This document shows, piece by piece, positions 1 through 6,478 of a stretch of 8,251 bases of DNA. The translations under genes and the position numbers were made by a program. Origin of the DNA: Spirochaetaceae bacterium (lineage in GTDB: Bacteria > Spirochaetota > Spirochaetia > Treponematales > Breznakiellaceae); the NCBI GenBank assembly GCA_031268255.1, contig JAIRXO010000005.1:1-8251 (forward strand), given 5' to 3'. Numbering within the stretch: the stretch's first letter is position 1; every line of letters begins with the position of its first letter. Under the pieces are notes generated by a model. It was given only the letters and a program-made list of their open reading frames with translations, had not been told where the DNA came from and ran no database searches.

Positions 1-1020
1 AAGTCCCGGTTTGAAGAACTGGGGTCGGAAGAATATTCCCTTCATCCCATGGGAACCGGCCCATACTACTTTGCCGATTGGAGCCTTCATGAATTCTACC
101 GGTTGGAAAAGAATCCCTATTATTACGGCCCGGCGCCCAAAGTGGATGTCCTGCAGTTCAATATCGTGTCTGATGACAATACCCGGATAATGCAGCTTCA
201 GGCCGGGAATATTGATGTGTGCTTAACCCCGCCGGCAAACCGCATCGCCGAACTTCAGGCGGATCCGGATTTGGATGTACAGATCATTCCCTCCTCTGAA
301 CAGCGGTATATCAATTTTAACGTTACCAAGCCCATTTTGAATAACGCGAAGGTACGCCGGGCCCTGCGTATGGCTACTAATAAGGAAGAACTTATCAGAA
401 TCGCCCTTTTTGGATACGGCGAGGCTACCTACAATGTATACCCCAGGGTGATAGGGCGGTTTTTCAATACCGATATTGTTGACGACGGCTTTGATCCCGA
501 AAGGGCCAAAGCCCTTCTGTCGGAAGCGGGCTATCCCAACGGCTTTACCACAGAGATTACCTATGCCACAGGCAATACCATATACGAGAATGTCTCCATA
601 CTGCTGAAAGAACAGTGGGCGAAAATAGGTGTTACGCTGAACGTTGTCCCCATGGAAAGCGCCGCCATAAGTGAGCAGTACAGGGCTCTTACCCACTCAC
701 TAATCATCATGCGTTGGTCCGAAGATACCAACGATCCGGCAGGATTAACCGATTTTATCGCCGTTTACGATCAGGCCCACGGTTTCCATACAGGGTTTAG
801 AAACACCCGGGTTACAGAACTGGCAGCCGCCGCGTCCGCCACAGTAGACCAGGACAAACGGGCTGCGGCCTATAAAGAGATACAGAGGATTCTGTATGAT
901 GAAGCACCCCTGTTCCCGATGTACCAGACGCCGTACTTTGTGGTAAGCGGCAAACAGATCAGCGGCTTTACCCTGAATTCACTGGACCAGTTAATAATAG
1001 ATGGACTTGAAAAAAGATAA
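1..1020 (+). CDS. Peptide ABC transporter substrate-binding protein, family 5 (5' partial)
   Basis: The frame is open from base 1 to a TAA at 1018-1020, giving 339 residues. The 5' end lies outside the window, so the ATG at 49 is an internal methionine and not the start. Family-5 binding proteins usually run 500-550 aa, so about the C-terminal two thirds is present; the signal or lipoprotein peptide is missing. Family hallmarks in order: GTGPYYF followed by RLEKNPYYYG at about 18-43 of the fragment (the usual GTGPY...NPxYWG block), a DDNTRIMQLQAGNID segment, VRRALRMATNKEELI (the conserved VRxAxxxAxDR/NxxI helix), DPERAKALLSEAGYPNGF, and a C-terminal IQRILYDEAPLFPMY. It acts outside the cytoplasmic membrane, delivering peptide-like ligand to the permeases encoded next. 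Its position fits a dppA/oppA-type gene, but ligand class (dipeptide, oligopeptide, nickel, opine or other) cannot be deduced. Family call is firm, specificity unknown. Confidence 0.93.
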   Translation, partial: KSRFEELGSEEYSLHPMGTGPYYFADWSLHEFYRLEKNPYYYGPAPKVDVLQFNIVSDDNTRIMQLQAGNIDVCLTPPANRIAELQADPDLDVQIIPSSEQRYINFNVTKPILNNAKVRRALRMATNKEELIRIALFGYGEATYNVYPRVIGRFFNTDIVDDGFDPERAKALLSEAGYPNGFTTEITYATGNTIYENVSILLKEQWAKIGVTLNVVPMESAAISEQYRALTHSLIIMRWSEDTNDPAGLTDFIAVYDQAHGFHTGFRNTRVTELAAAASATVDQDKRAAAYKEIQRILYDEAPLFPMYQTPYFVVSGKQISGFTLNSLDQLIIDGLEKR

Positions 1021-1035
1021 CGGTTTTAAGCGGTT

Positions 1036-1065
1036 GTTGTCCGGCAACTTCAGTTTCCGGACAAC
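1036..1065 (+). promoter_or_regulatory. Intercistronic hairpin between binding-protein and permease genes
   Basis: The perfect 9-bp inverted repeat GTTGTCCGG (1036-1044) / CCGGACAAC (1057-1065) encloses a further 3-bp stem AAC/GTT after one C-T mismatch, closing on a TTCA loop. It begins 15 nt after the binding-protein stop. There is no T-tract behind it, so it is not a typical intrinsic terminator. In many binding-protein-dependent transporter operons a stem-loop here protects the upstream mRNA from 3' exonucleases or causes partial termination, making the binding protein more abundant than the membrane subunits. That role is inferred; the hairpin itself is seen directly. Confidence 0.6.
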
Positions 1066-1078
1066 TTCAATATTGAAG
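1065..1078. repeat. 14-bp perfect palindrome abutting the hairpin
   Basis: CTTCAATATTGAAG is a perfect DNA palindrome sharing its first base with the last base of the preceding hairpin. In addition CAACTTCA occurs twice as a direct repeat (1045-1052 and 1062-1069), and TGAAG at 1074-1078 could pair with CTTCA in either copy. This could be a dimeric-regulator operator or part of an alternative RNA fold; the sequence does not decide which. No convincing -35/-10 pair was found next to it. Confidence 0.4.
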
Positions 1079-1120
1079 ATATGGGAATAGGCGAATTCCG
1101 CGCCGCTTGTTCTCTTTAAT

Positions 1121-1126
1121 GGGGTG
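1121..1126 (+). promoter_or_regulatory. Ribosome binding site selecting the TTG start of dppB
   Basis: GGGGTG lies 5 nt before the TTG at 1132. No ATG or GTG in the dppB frame sits at a similar distance, and the next in-frame ATG (codon 11) falls at the start of the first membrane helix, which would remove the conserved cytoplasmic N-terminus. The site is a modest match to AGGAGG. Confidence 0.5.
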
Positions 1127-1131
1127 TTGTT

Positions 1132-2073
1132 TTGAACCGCTTGAATTATATCGTAAAGCGTATGCTGCAGATGATCCCGGTGCTGCTGGTTATAACCGCG
1201 GTGGTTTTTCTTTTGATCCACCTGATACCCGGCGATCCCGCGCGGAATATGCTTGGCGACAGGGCGACTTTTGCCGCCGTGGAAGCCCTCCGGGAAAAGC
1301 TCGGCTTAAACCGGCCCCTCATTGTTCAGTACGGTATATTTATGCGGAATCTTGTCCGCTTTGACCTGGGCAATTCCATCAAATACCATATACCAGTTAT
1401 GGCGCTGCTCCAAAGGCGGCTGGCCCTCACCCTGGCCCTCACCCTGGTTTCGTGTATTTTTTCGGCCCTGTTCTCCCTGCCCCTGGGATACATTGCCGCA
1501 GCCAACAAAGACAGGCTTCCCGACCAGATCATACGGGGAAGCGCCCTCATCGCCCTTTCGGTTCCTACCTTCTGGATAGCCCTGCTTCTGCTCATAGTTT
1601 TTGCCCTCAGGGTGCGTATTTTTCCTATAGTCGGCTGGGGCACTACGCTGTTGCAGCATCTCCGGGGCCTCATACTTCCCGCTTTTACCCTTTCCCTTTC
1701 CACCACGGCCCTTATCACGCGGAATGCCCGGAACAGCATTGTGGATACTGCCGGGAGCGATTTTGTTGATTTTGCCCGGAGCAAGGGCATACCGAACAAT
1801 ACGGTCCGCGTGCGCCACATTATACGAAACGGGCTTGTTTCCAGCGTTACCCTCCTGGCGATGCGCATCGCCGCGATGATAGGGGGCAGCGCCATCACCG
1901 AAACGGTGTTCAACCTGCCCGGCATAGGCCAGCTCATGGTAGAGGCGATATTCGGGAGGGATTATCCTGTGGTGCAGGGAACCCTTCTGATTACCGCTTT
2001 CCTGATCATGATGATAAACCTTGTTACCGATATACTCTATTCGGCCCTGGACCCCAGGGTAACGCTGGATTAG
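1132..2073 (+). CDS. dppB: Peptide ABC transporter permease, DppB/OppB type
   Basis: This 313-aa polytopic protein is one half of the transmembrane channel that carries peptides inward. The N-terminus has the family signature: a short basic segment, a first helix at about 11-32, then HLIPGDPA (30-37), as in the usual 'PGDP' motif. The second hydrophobic stretch (about 97-119) contains LALTLALTLV. The cytoplasmic EAA-type coupling loop is visible at 210-219 (DFVDFARSKG, followed by RHIIRNGL), the site that docks on the ATPases. The C-terminus NLVTDILYSALDPRV is the standard family ending. Length matches the usual 305-340 aa. It starts at TTG, supported by the hallmark N-terminus and a GGGG-containing ribosome site. 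dppC follows after 8 nt. The name is by family and order; the transported compound may be an oligopeptide or something else. Confidence 0.93.
   Translation: MNRLNYIVKRMLQMIPVLLVITAVVFLLIHLIPGDPARNMLGDRATFAAVEALREKLGLNRPLIVQYGIFMRNLVRFDLGNSIKYHIPVMALLQRRLALTLALTLVSCIFSALFSLPLGYIAAANKDRLPDQIIRGSALIALSVPTFWIALLLLIVFALRVRIFPIVGWGTTLLQHLRGLILPAFTLSLSTTALITRNARNSIVDTAGSDFVDFARSKGIPNNTVRVRHIIRNGLVSSVTLLAMRIAAMIGGSAITETVFNLPGIGQLMVEAIFGRDYPVVQGTLLITAFLIMMINLVTDILYSALDPRVTLD
1420..1447 (+). repeat. In-frame 12-nt tandem repeat in dppB
   Basis: The unit CTGGCCCTCACC occurs twice perfectly, then CTGG of a third copy, encoding Leu-Ala-Leu-Thr twice and then Leu-Val inside the second hydrophobic segment. 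It preserves the frame and a plausible helix. It may be a slippage expansion or simply low-complexity coding sequence in a leucine-rich helix. Confidence 0.6.
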
Positions 2074-2081
2074 GCGGGTAT

Positions 2082-2897
2082 ATGGCATTTTTACGAAATC
2101 CAGGCATAGTTACCGGCGCGGTCATAGTGCTCTTCATTCTTTTTCTCGCCCTTTTTCCCGGTGTCGCGGCAAAACAGAATCCCATGGAATACAGCGCCGA
2201 ACGCATGCTGCTCCCCCCTTCGTCAGAACACCTTTTTGGCACGGACAATCTGGGCCGCGATGTATTTTCGCGGGTTATATGGGGAACCCGCATCGACCTT
2301 TTGATGGGCGTCATCGCGGTTATAGTCCCGCTGGTATGCGGTTCCCTCATAGGGCTTTTGGCAGGCTACTACGGCGGCGTTACCGATATGCTGATGATGC
2401 GGCTCTGTGATATTTTTATGGCCTTTCCCTTTACCCTCATCGTCATCGTGGTTGTAACGATTACCGGCCCGGGCATCACCAATCTCTTTATCGCCATGTG
2501 GCTGGTAAGCTGGATGCACTATGCCCGTCTTGTACGGGGAGAAGTCCTCGCGGCAAAAAACGCCGAATACATACAGGCCGCCAAGGTACTCGGCTATACC
2601 GATATGCGAATACTGCTGCGCCATCTGCTTCCCAATGTCATTTCAGGCTGCGTGGTCTACGCCGCTTCTGATATAGTGATGTCAATGCTGGCCGGAGCTT
2701 CTATGAGTTTTCTCGGGCTGGGCATACAGCCGCCCGCGCCTGAATGGGGGGCCATCATCGAAACAGGCAGGGCGTATATTTCCAACGCGTGGTGGATAGC
2801 GGCCTTTCCCGGCCTCTTTCTCGCCCTGACCGGAACCGGGTTCAGCCTCATAGGCGACGGCCTTTCCGATATGCTGCGGACCAAGGGGAGGGGCTAG
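2082..2897 (+). CDS. dppC: Peptide ABC transporter permease, DppC/OppC type
   Basis: This 271-aa integral membrane protein is the partner permease of the DppB-like subunit. Recognisable blocks are an N-terminal helix right after MAFLRNPG, then the strongly conserved GTDNLGRDVFSRVIWGTR segment, a hydrophobic run ending LLAGYYGG, and the EAA coupling loop EYIQAAKVLG (162-170) followed by RHLLPN. SFLGLGIQPPAPEWG near the C-terminus is a hallmark of DppC proteins. It ends with a final helix and a short basic tail (DMLRTKGRG). The length is within the usual 270-300 aa. The ATG is 8 nt after the dppB stop, with GGCGGG (2073-2078) as a close-spaced, weak ribosome site, so translation probably depends on coupling to dppB. 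Its stop directly abuts the start of the ATPase gene. Confidence 0.94.
   Translation: MAFLRNPGIVTGAVIVLFILFLALFPGVAAKQNPMEYSAERMLLPPSSEHLFGTDNLGRDVFSRVIWGTRIDLLMGVIAVIVPLVCGSLIGLLAGYYGGVTDMLMMRLCDIFMAFPFTLIVIVVVTITGPGITNLFIAMWLVSWMHYARLVRGEVLAAKNAEYIQAAKVLGYTDMRILLRHLLPNVISGCVVYAASDIVMSMLAGASMSFLGLGIQPPAPEWGAIIETGRAYISNAWWIAAFPGLFLALTGTGFSLIGDGLSDMLRTKGRG
2883..2893 (+). promoter_or_regulatory. Ribosome binding site of dppD inside the end of dppC
   Basis: AAGGGGAGGGG precedes the ATG at 2898 with 4 nt between. It lies within the last codons of dppC, whose TAG immediately precedes the start. It fixes the dppD start and indicates tight translational coupling. Confidence 0.6.
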
Positions 2898-3917
2898 ATG
2901 GAGCGGCCTCTTCTGGAAGTCAAAGACCTCTCCACCTGCTTTTTTTCAGGGGATAAAATTGTCAGGGCGGTAAACAGGGTCAGCTTCGAGGTGATGAAAG
3001 GCGAAACTTTCGGCCTTGTCGGCGAATCAGGCTGCGGCAAGACAGCGGTATGCCGTTCAATATCAAGGCTCATACGGCCTCCGGGAAAAATAAGCGGCGG
3101 CAGCATACGCTACAACGGAACAGACCTTTTAAGCCTTGGCGAAGAGGCTATGCGGAAAAAACGGGGCAGGGAAATAAGCATGATCTTTCAGGAGCCTATG
3201 ACCGCCCTCAATCCGGTTATTCCCATAAGAGTCCAAATCGCCGAGACCCTGGACCCGGCCCTTTCCAGGGCGGAAAAACGGAACCGCTCCGTAGAACTGC
3301 TCCGCATGGTGGGGATACCGAATCCCGAAAAAAGGATGAACGAGTACATTCACCAGTTTTCAGGAGGTATGCGCCAGCGGGCCATGATAGCCATAGCCCT
3401 GGCAGGCAGGCCCAAACTCCTCCTGGCCGACGAACCTACCACGGCGCTTGACGTAACCATACAGAACCAGATCATGCAGCTCATCGGAAACCTTAAGGAA
3501 CAGTTGGGGATGAGCATGATTCTTGTAACCCATGACCTTGGTGTTGTGTCCCAGATGTGCGACTTTGTGGCGGTAATGTACGCGGGGCATATTATGGAAT
3601 TCTGCGGTGTCGTTACCCTCTTTGCCTCTCCGAGGCATCCTTACACCTACGGCCTCCTCAGTTCCATGCCCCAGAAAACGCTGAAACGGCTTGAACCTAT
3701 AAGCGGCGCCCCGCCGAATCTTGCCGATCCTCCTCCGGGCTGCCCCTTTGCCCCGCGCTGCAAATTTAAGGAAGGCCGCTGCGAAGAAGAACTCCCCGCC
3801 CTTGCGCCCCTTTCCGGTGAAGAGGGGGCACAGGGCAGGCACAGCGTGCGCTGCCATTTTCATGAAAAACTTTCCGGCCTGGAAGGTTTCCTCGACGCCG
3901 GGGGGCCATCTGTATGA
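2898..3917 (+). CDS. dppD: Peptide ABC transporter ATP-binding protein, DppD/OppD type
   Basis: This 339-aa cytoplasmic ATPase is one of the two nucleotide-binding subunits driving import. Motifs in order are Walker A GESGCGKT (42-49), Q-loop MIFQEP (Q98), ABC signature FSGGMRQR (154-161), Walker B LLLADEP (174-180), D-loop TTALD (181-185) and switch histidine H212 in VTHD. All catalytic positions are intact. The C-terminal oligopeptide-type extension begins around HPYTYGLL and contains C282, C288, C295 and C319. That pattern matches the extension reported to hold a [4Fe-4S] cluster in a studied DppD; cluster binding here is inferred. The start abuts the dppC stop and the end overlaps the next gene by 4 nt. 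As a member of a D/F pair it is expected to form a heterodimer with the following protein. Length is typical (320-340 aa). Confidence 0.95.
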   Translation: MERPLLEVKDLSTCFFSGDKIVRAVNRVSFEVMKGETFGLVGESGCGKTAVCRSISRLIRPPGKISGGSIRYNGTDLLSLGEEAMRKKRGREISMIFQEPMTALNPVIPIRVQIAETLDPALSRAEKRNRSVELLRMVGIPNPEKRMNEYIHQFSGGMRQRAMIAIALAGRPKLLLADEPTTALDVTIQNQIMQLIGNLKEQLGMSMILVTHDLGVVSQMCDFVAVMYAGHIMEFCGVVTLFASPRHPYTYGLLSSMPQKTLKRLEPISGAPPNLADPPPGCPFAPRCKFKEGRCEEELPALAPLSGEEGAQGRHSVRCHFHEKLSGLEGFLDAGGPSV

Positions 3918-4894
3918 AAAAGCCCCTGATCGAGGTACGGAACCTCAGAAAATACTTTCCGGTAAAAAGGCAGGTACTCGAGGCGTTACGCGGCAAAAAA
4001 CAGGAGTACCTTAAAGCGGTGGACCGTGTGGACCTCCTCATCCATGAAGGTGAAACCCTGGGCCTTGTGGGAGAATCAGGCTGCGGAAAAAGTACCCTTG
4101 CCAGGACCATCATCAGGCTCTACAGGCCTGACGAAGGGGATATTTTTTTTGACGATGTCAACCTGGCCCGCCTTTCGGACCGGGCGATGCGGCCTTACCG
4201 CAGAAATCTCCAGATGATTTTTCAGGACCCGTATTCTTCGCTCAATCCCCGCATGACAACCAGGGAGCTGCTTGCCGAGGCGATACGGTTTCACCGTATC
4301 TGCGGCCCTGACGAACAGGATAACAAAATACGCGAAGTAATGGACCTTGTCGGCCTCAGCTCCGATGCCGCAGGCCGCCTGCCCAGCGAATTTTCAGGAG
4401 GCCAGAGGCAGCGTATAGGCATAGCCAGGGCCATAGTGCTTGACCCCCGGATTATCATCGCCGACGAACCGGTATCGGCGCTGGATGTCTCGATACAGGC
4501 CCAGGTGATAAACCTCCTCTCGGATCTTCAGGAACGCCTCAATCTTACCATGCTGTTTATCTCCCACGACCTCAGGGTGGTGCGCCACATTACCGGCAGG
4601 GTAGCGGTCATGTACCTCGGAAAAATTGTCGAACTCGCGCCGACAGAAATGGTGTTCACCAGGCCCCTGCATCCCTATACCGATATACTGCTCAAGGCTG
4701 AACCGGGCCTTGACCCGCGTGTACGGAATAAAGAGGTGGCGATACAGGGAGAACCGCCGAGTCCCATACGGCTTCCTCAAGGCTGCCGTTTCAGTTCCCG
4801 CTGCCCCCGCTGCCAGGACCGCTGCAGGGCCGCCGAACCCGCGTTACACGAAATCAGAACCGGCTGCTTTGCGGCCTGTCATTATCCGCTTTGA
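3914..4894 (+). CDS. dppF: Peptide ABC transporter ATP-binding protein, DppF/OppF type
   Basis: This is the second cytoplasmic ATPase of the importer, 326 aa. It has Walker A GESGCGKST (53-61), Q-loop MIFQDP (Q104) followed by the DppF/OppF hallmark YSSLNPR, signature FSGGQRQR (160-167), Walker B IIIADEP (180-186), D-loop VSALD (187-191) and switch H218 in ISHD. The insert between strand 1 and Walker A (RGKKQEYLKAVD) is typical of OppF-type and separates it from OppD-type. The C-terminal extension carries C291, C297, C304 and C322, equivalent to the Fe-S-type cysteines in DppD, plus extra cysteines C300 and C318. Its ATG overlaps the dppD stop in an ATGA quartet (3914-3917), which implies stop-restart coupling and near-equal amounts of the two ATPases. 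It is the last transporter subunit; a 16-nt gap separates it from the enzyme genes. Confidence 0.95.
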   Translation: MKKPLIEVRNLRKYFPVKRQVLEALRGKKQEYLKAVDRVDLLIHEGETLGLVGESGCGKSTLARTIIRLYRPDEGDIFFDDVNLARLSDRAMRPYRRNLQMIFQDPYSSLNPRMTTRELLAEAIRFHRICGPDEQDNKIREVMDLVGLSSDAAGRLPSEFSGGQRQRIGIARAIVLDPRIIIADEPVSALDVSIQAQVINLLSDLQERLNLTMLFISHDLRVVRHITGRVAVMYLGKIVELAPTEMVFTRPLHPYTDILLKAEPGLDPRVRNKEVAIQGEPPSPIRLPQGCRFSSRCPRCQDRCRAAEPALHEIRTGCFAACHYPL

Positions 4895-4897
4895 TGC

Positions 4898-4903
4898 AAG
4901 GAG
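4898..4903 (+). promoter_or_regulatory. Strong ribosome binding site of the first creatininase-family gene
   Basis: AAGGAG lies 7 nt before the ATG at 4911. It decides the start: the same frame is open further upstream to an ATG at 4626, but that stretch lies inside dppF and its translation looks unlike any creatininase N-terminus. Confidence 0.75.
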
Positions 4904-4910
4904 ACTCTCA

Positions 4911-5696
4911 ATGAAAAAGACCGTCCTGATTGAAGAAATGCCCTGGCAGGATTTTGCCCGGGCCATTGCCCTTGACGATACCATCATCATCCCCGTGGGG
5001 AGTACCGAAGAACACGGCCCCCAAAGTCCCCTGGGAACGGACTTTTTTATAGCCCGCGCCCTGGCACGGGCCATAGGAGAAAAATCAGGGGCCATGGTGG
5101 CCCCGGCCATTCCCATAGGCAATGCCGAAGCCCTTCTGGATTTTCCCGGCACGATCAGCATAGACCCGGCCATTCTGGGCAGCCTGGTATACGGAATCTG
5201 CGAAAACTTTATACGCCACGGCGCGGGGCACTTCTTTTTTGTAAACGGTCATGGCGGCAATACCATGGCCCTGCGCCACGCCGCCTCAGACCTCTTTGCC
5301 AAATACGGAGTCTTTATCAGTTCAAGCGAATGGTGGGTACTCATGCCTAAAATTTCCCGCTTCAACTCCCATGACCACGGCGGAAAATTCGAAACATCAA
5401 TGATGATGGCCATTGACGAAAGCCTTGTTGACCTTACCAGGGCCGATACCAAACAGATAAAGAAACTTACCGAAGGGATCAGTTTTGACTACGGTTTCTA
5501 CTACCGGGGCGCCAATATCACCCTTAATATCCCTACGCCGGTGATTACCCCTAACGGTAATTTCGGCGACCCCAGCGAGGAGGCCGAAAAGAGCCTCGGC
5601 CTGGGCATGTTTGAGGCCTATACCGATTATTGCGCCGATCTGGTTAAAGAAATACGAAGCGTGCCGGTACGGCCGGTACAGGGAGGGATCAATTGA
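4911..5696 (+). CDS. Creatininase-superfamily metal-dependent amidohydrolase (first copy)
   Basis: This 261-aa, presumably cytoplasmic protein belongs to the creatininase superfamily, whose members hydrolyse cyclic or linear amide bonds using two divalent metals (creatininase, formamide hydrolases of flavin/deazaflavin biosynthesis, mycofactocin peptidase MftE). The N-terminal metal motif PVGSTEEHG...LGTD supplies E33, H35 and D44. VNGHGGN supplies H114. SEWWVL lies at 140-144 and DHGGKFETS (155-163) supplies H156 and E161. Creatininase itself, as I recall, has NGHYEN and uses that Glu on the second metal; here it is Gly116, so creatinine is an unlikely substrate. No signal peptide is seen. 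Length is typical (240-270 aa). It lies between a peptide importer and peptidases and overlaps its paralogue by 4 nt, suggesting attack on an imported amide-containing compound. Superfamily call is firm; reaction unknown. Confidence 0.88.
   Translation: MKKTVLIEEMPWQDFARAIALDDTIIIPVGSTEEHGPQSPLGTDFFIARALARAIGEKSGAMVAPAIPIGNAEALLDFPGTISIDPAILGSLVYGICENFIRHGAGHFFFVNGHGGNTMALRHAASDLFAKYGVFISSSEWWVLMPKISRFNSHDHGGKFETSMMMAIDESLVDLTRADTKQIKKLTEGISFDYGFYYRGANITLNIPTPVITPNGNFGDPSEEAEKSLGLGMFEAYTDYCADLVKEIRSVPVRPVQGGIN
5681..5686 (+). promoter_or_regulatory. Ribosome binding site for the TTG start of the second creatininase-family gene
   Basis: GGGAGG lies inside the last codons of the first copy, 6 nt before the TTG at 5693. 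It supports TTG as the real start, overlapping the preceding TGA as TTGA. Confidence 0.65.
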
Positions 5697-6478
5697 AAAA
5701 GCGGACAGCCCTGGCGGCGGAACTTTCATGGACAGAATTCGAAGAAAAGATGAAGGAGCATGACCTCATCATCATTCCTATAGGGATGCTTGAATCCCAC
5801 GGAACCCACAATCCCCTGGGTGTTGACACGATCATAGCGGAATACCTTGCCAATAAAATAGCAGAACGGGCAGGCGCGCTGGCATCTCCGGTCTTTCCCT
5901 ACGGCTACGGCCCCGAAGGACGCCGCTTTCCCGGCCAGGTATCCCTTGACCCCCAACTGCTCCGTAAAATCTGGTATGCCTACGGGGCGTCATACGCCAG
6001 GCATGGCGGGCGGCGCTTTATGTTTATCAACGGCCACGGCGGAAACAGCGGCATACTCCGCATGACCGCAAGCGACCTCTGGCGGGACTACGGCGTTCTC
6101 TGTTCCATCAGCGAGTGGTGGGTTCTGGTTCCCCAGATAGCAAAGGAACTGGACTGCGCCGATCACGGCGGCCTTTACGAAACATCCTGTGTTCTTGCCA
6201 TACGGCCCGATCTTGTTGCCATGGACCAGGCCCGCCCCCCGGTTCCCGACGCTTATTTGAGCAGGGATATACATTCAGGCCACGCGGTAACATACAAGGA
6301 CCTTCCCGTGTTCGCCGCGGTAGATGACTACAGCATGGGCCGCGCCGGTAATCTGGGGAACCCGCCTGAGAAGGCGTCGGCGGAACTTGGCAAAAAAGTG
6401 CTGGAAGTTTATATTGATTATCATGCGGGCCTTGCCGGAGAAATGCGCAAAGTTGAACTACAAAAGGACAAACCATGA
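5693..6478 (+). CDS. Creatininase-superfamily metal-dependent amidohydrolase (second copy)
   Basis: This 261-aa protein is the same length as the preceding gene product and clearly paralogous. Shared blocks are LIIIP.G..E.HG...PLG.D, NGHGGN, ASDL...YGV, SEWWVL.P.I, DHGG..ETS, and a C-terminal GN.G.P.EKA region. Predicted metal residues are E34, H36 and D45 (IGMLESHG...LGVD), H115 in INGHGGN, and H158 and E163 in DHGGLYETS. It differs in the substrate-side loops: IGMLESHGTHN replaces VGSTEEHGPQS, and PYGYGPEGRRFPG replaces PIGNAEALLDFPG. The pair may therefore act on different substrates or form a mixed oligomer (the superfamily is often hexameric). The TTG start overlaps the upstream stop by 4 nt (5693-5696) and its own stop overlaps the next gene as ATGA, so it is coupled on both sides. 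No secretion signal. Reaction unknown; a role in peptide or amide breakdown is inferred from context. Confidence 0.88.
   Translation: MKKRTALAAELSWTEFEEKMKEHDLIIIPIGMLESHGTHNPLGVDTIIAEYLANKIAERAGALASPVFPYGYGPEGRRFPGQVSLDPQLLRKIWYAYGASYARHGGRRFMFINGHGGNSGILRMTASDLWRDYGVLCSISEWWVLVPQIAKELDCADHGGLYETSCVLAIRPDLVAMDQARPPVPDAYLSRDIHSGHAVTYKDLPVFAAVDDYSMGRAGNLGNPPEKASAELGKKVLEVYIDYHAGLAGEMRKVELQKDKP

Noticed and set aside
49..51. ATG at 49 as start of the binding protein
   Set aside because: The frame is open upstream to base 1 and the methionine lies directly before the conserved GTGPY motif in mid-protein; the true start is outside the window.
223..696. Minus-strand open frame opposite the binding-protein gene
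   Set aside because: It has no family resemblance and no ribosome site, and the plus strand carries an unmistakable binding protein.
1036..1078. Rho-independent terminator after the binding-protein gene
   Set aside because: The stem is good but no run of T follows, and the downstream genes have no clear promoter of their own, so transcription should read through at least in part.
1079..1131. Internal promoter before dppB
   Set aside because: TTTAAT at 1115-1120 resembles a -10 box, but no -35 sequence lies at 16-18 nt upstream; the TTGAAG at 1073 is 36 nt away.
1306..2088. Long minus-strand open frame (260 codons) opposite dppB
   Set aside because: The translation is low-complexity and rich in Gly, Arg, Tyr and Gln, with no recognisable domain. 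It lies fully antisense to a clear permease and reflects GC-rich codon bias.
4626..4910. N-terminal extension of the first creatininase-like gene to an upstream ATG
   Set aside because: This stretch overlaps dppF in another frame, its residues do not resemble the family, and AAGGAG sits correctly before the ATG at 4911.
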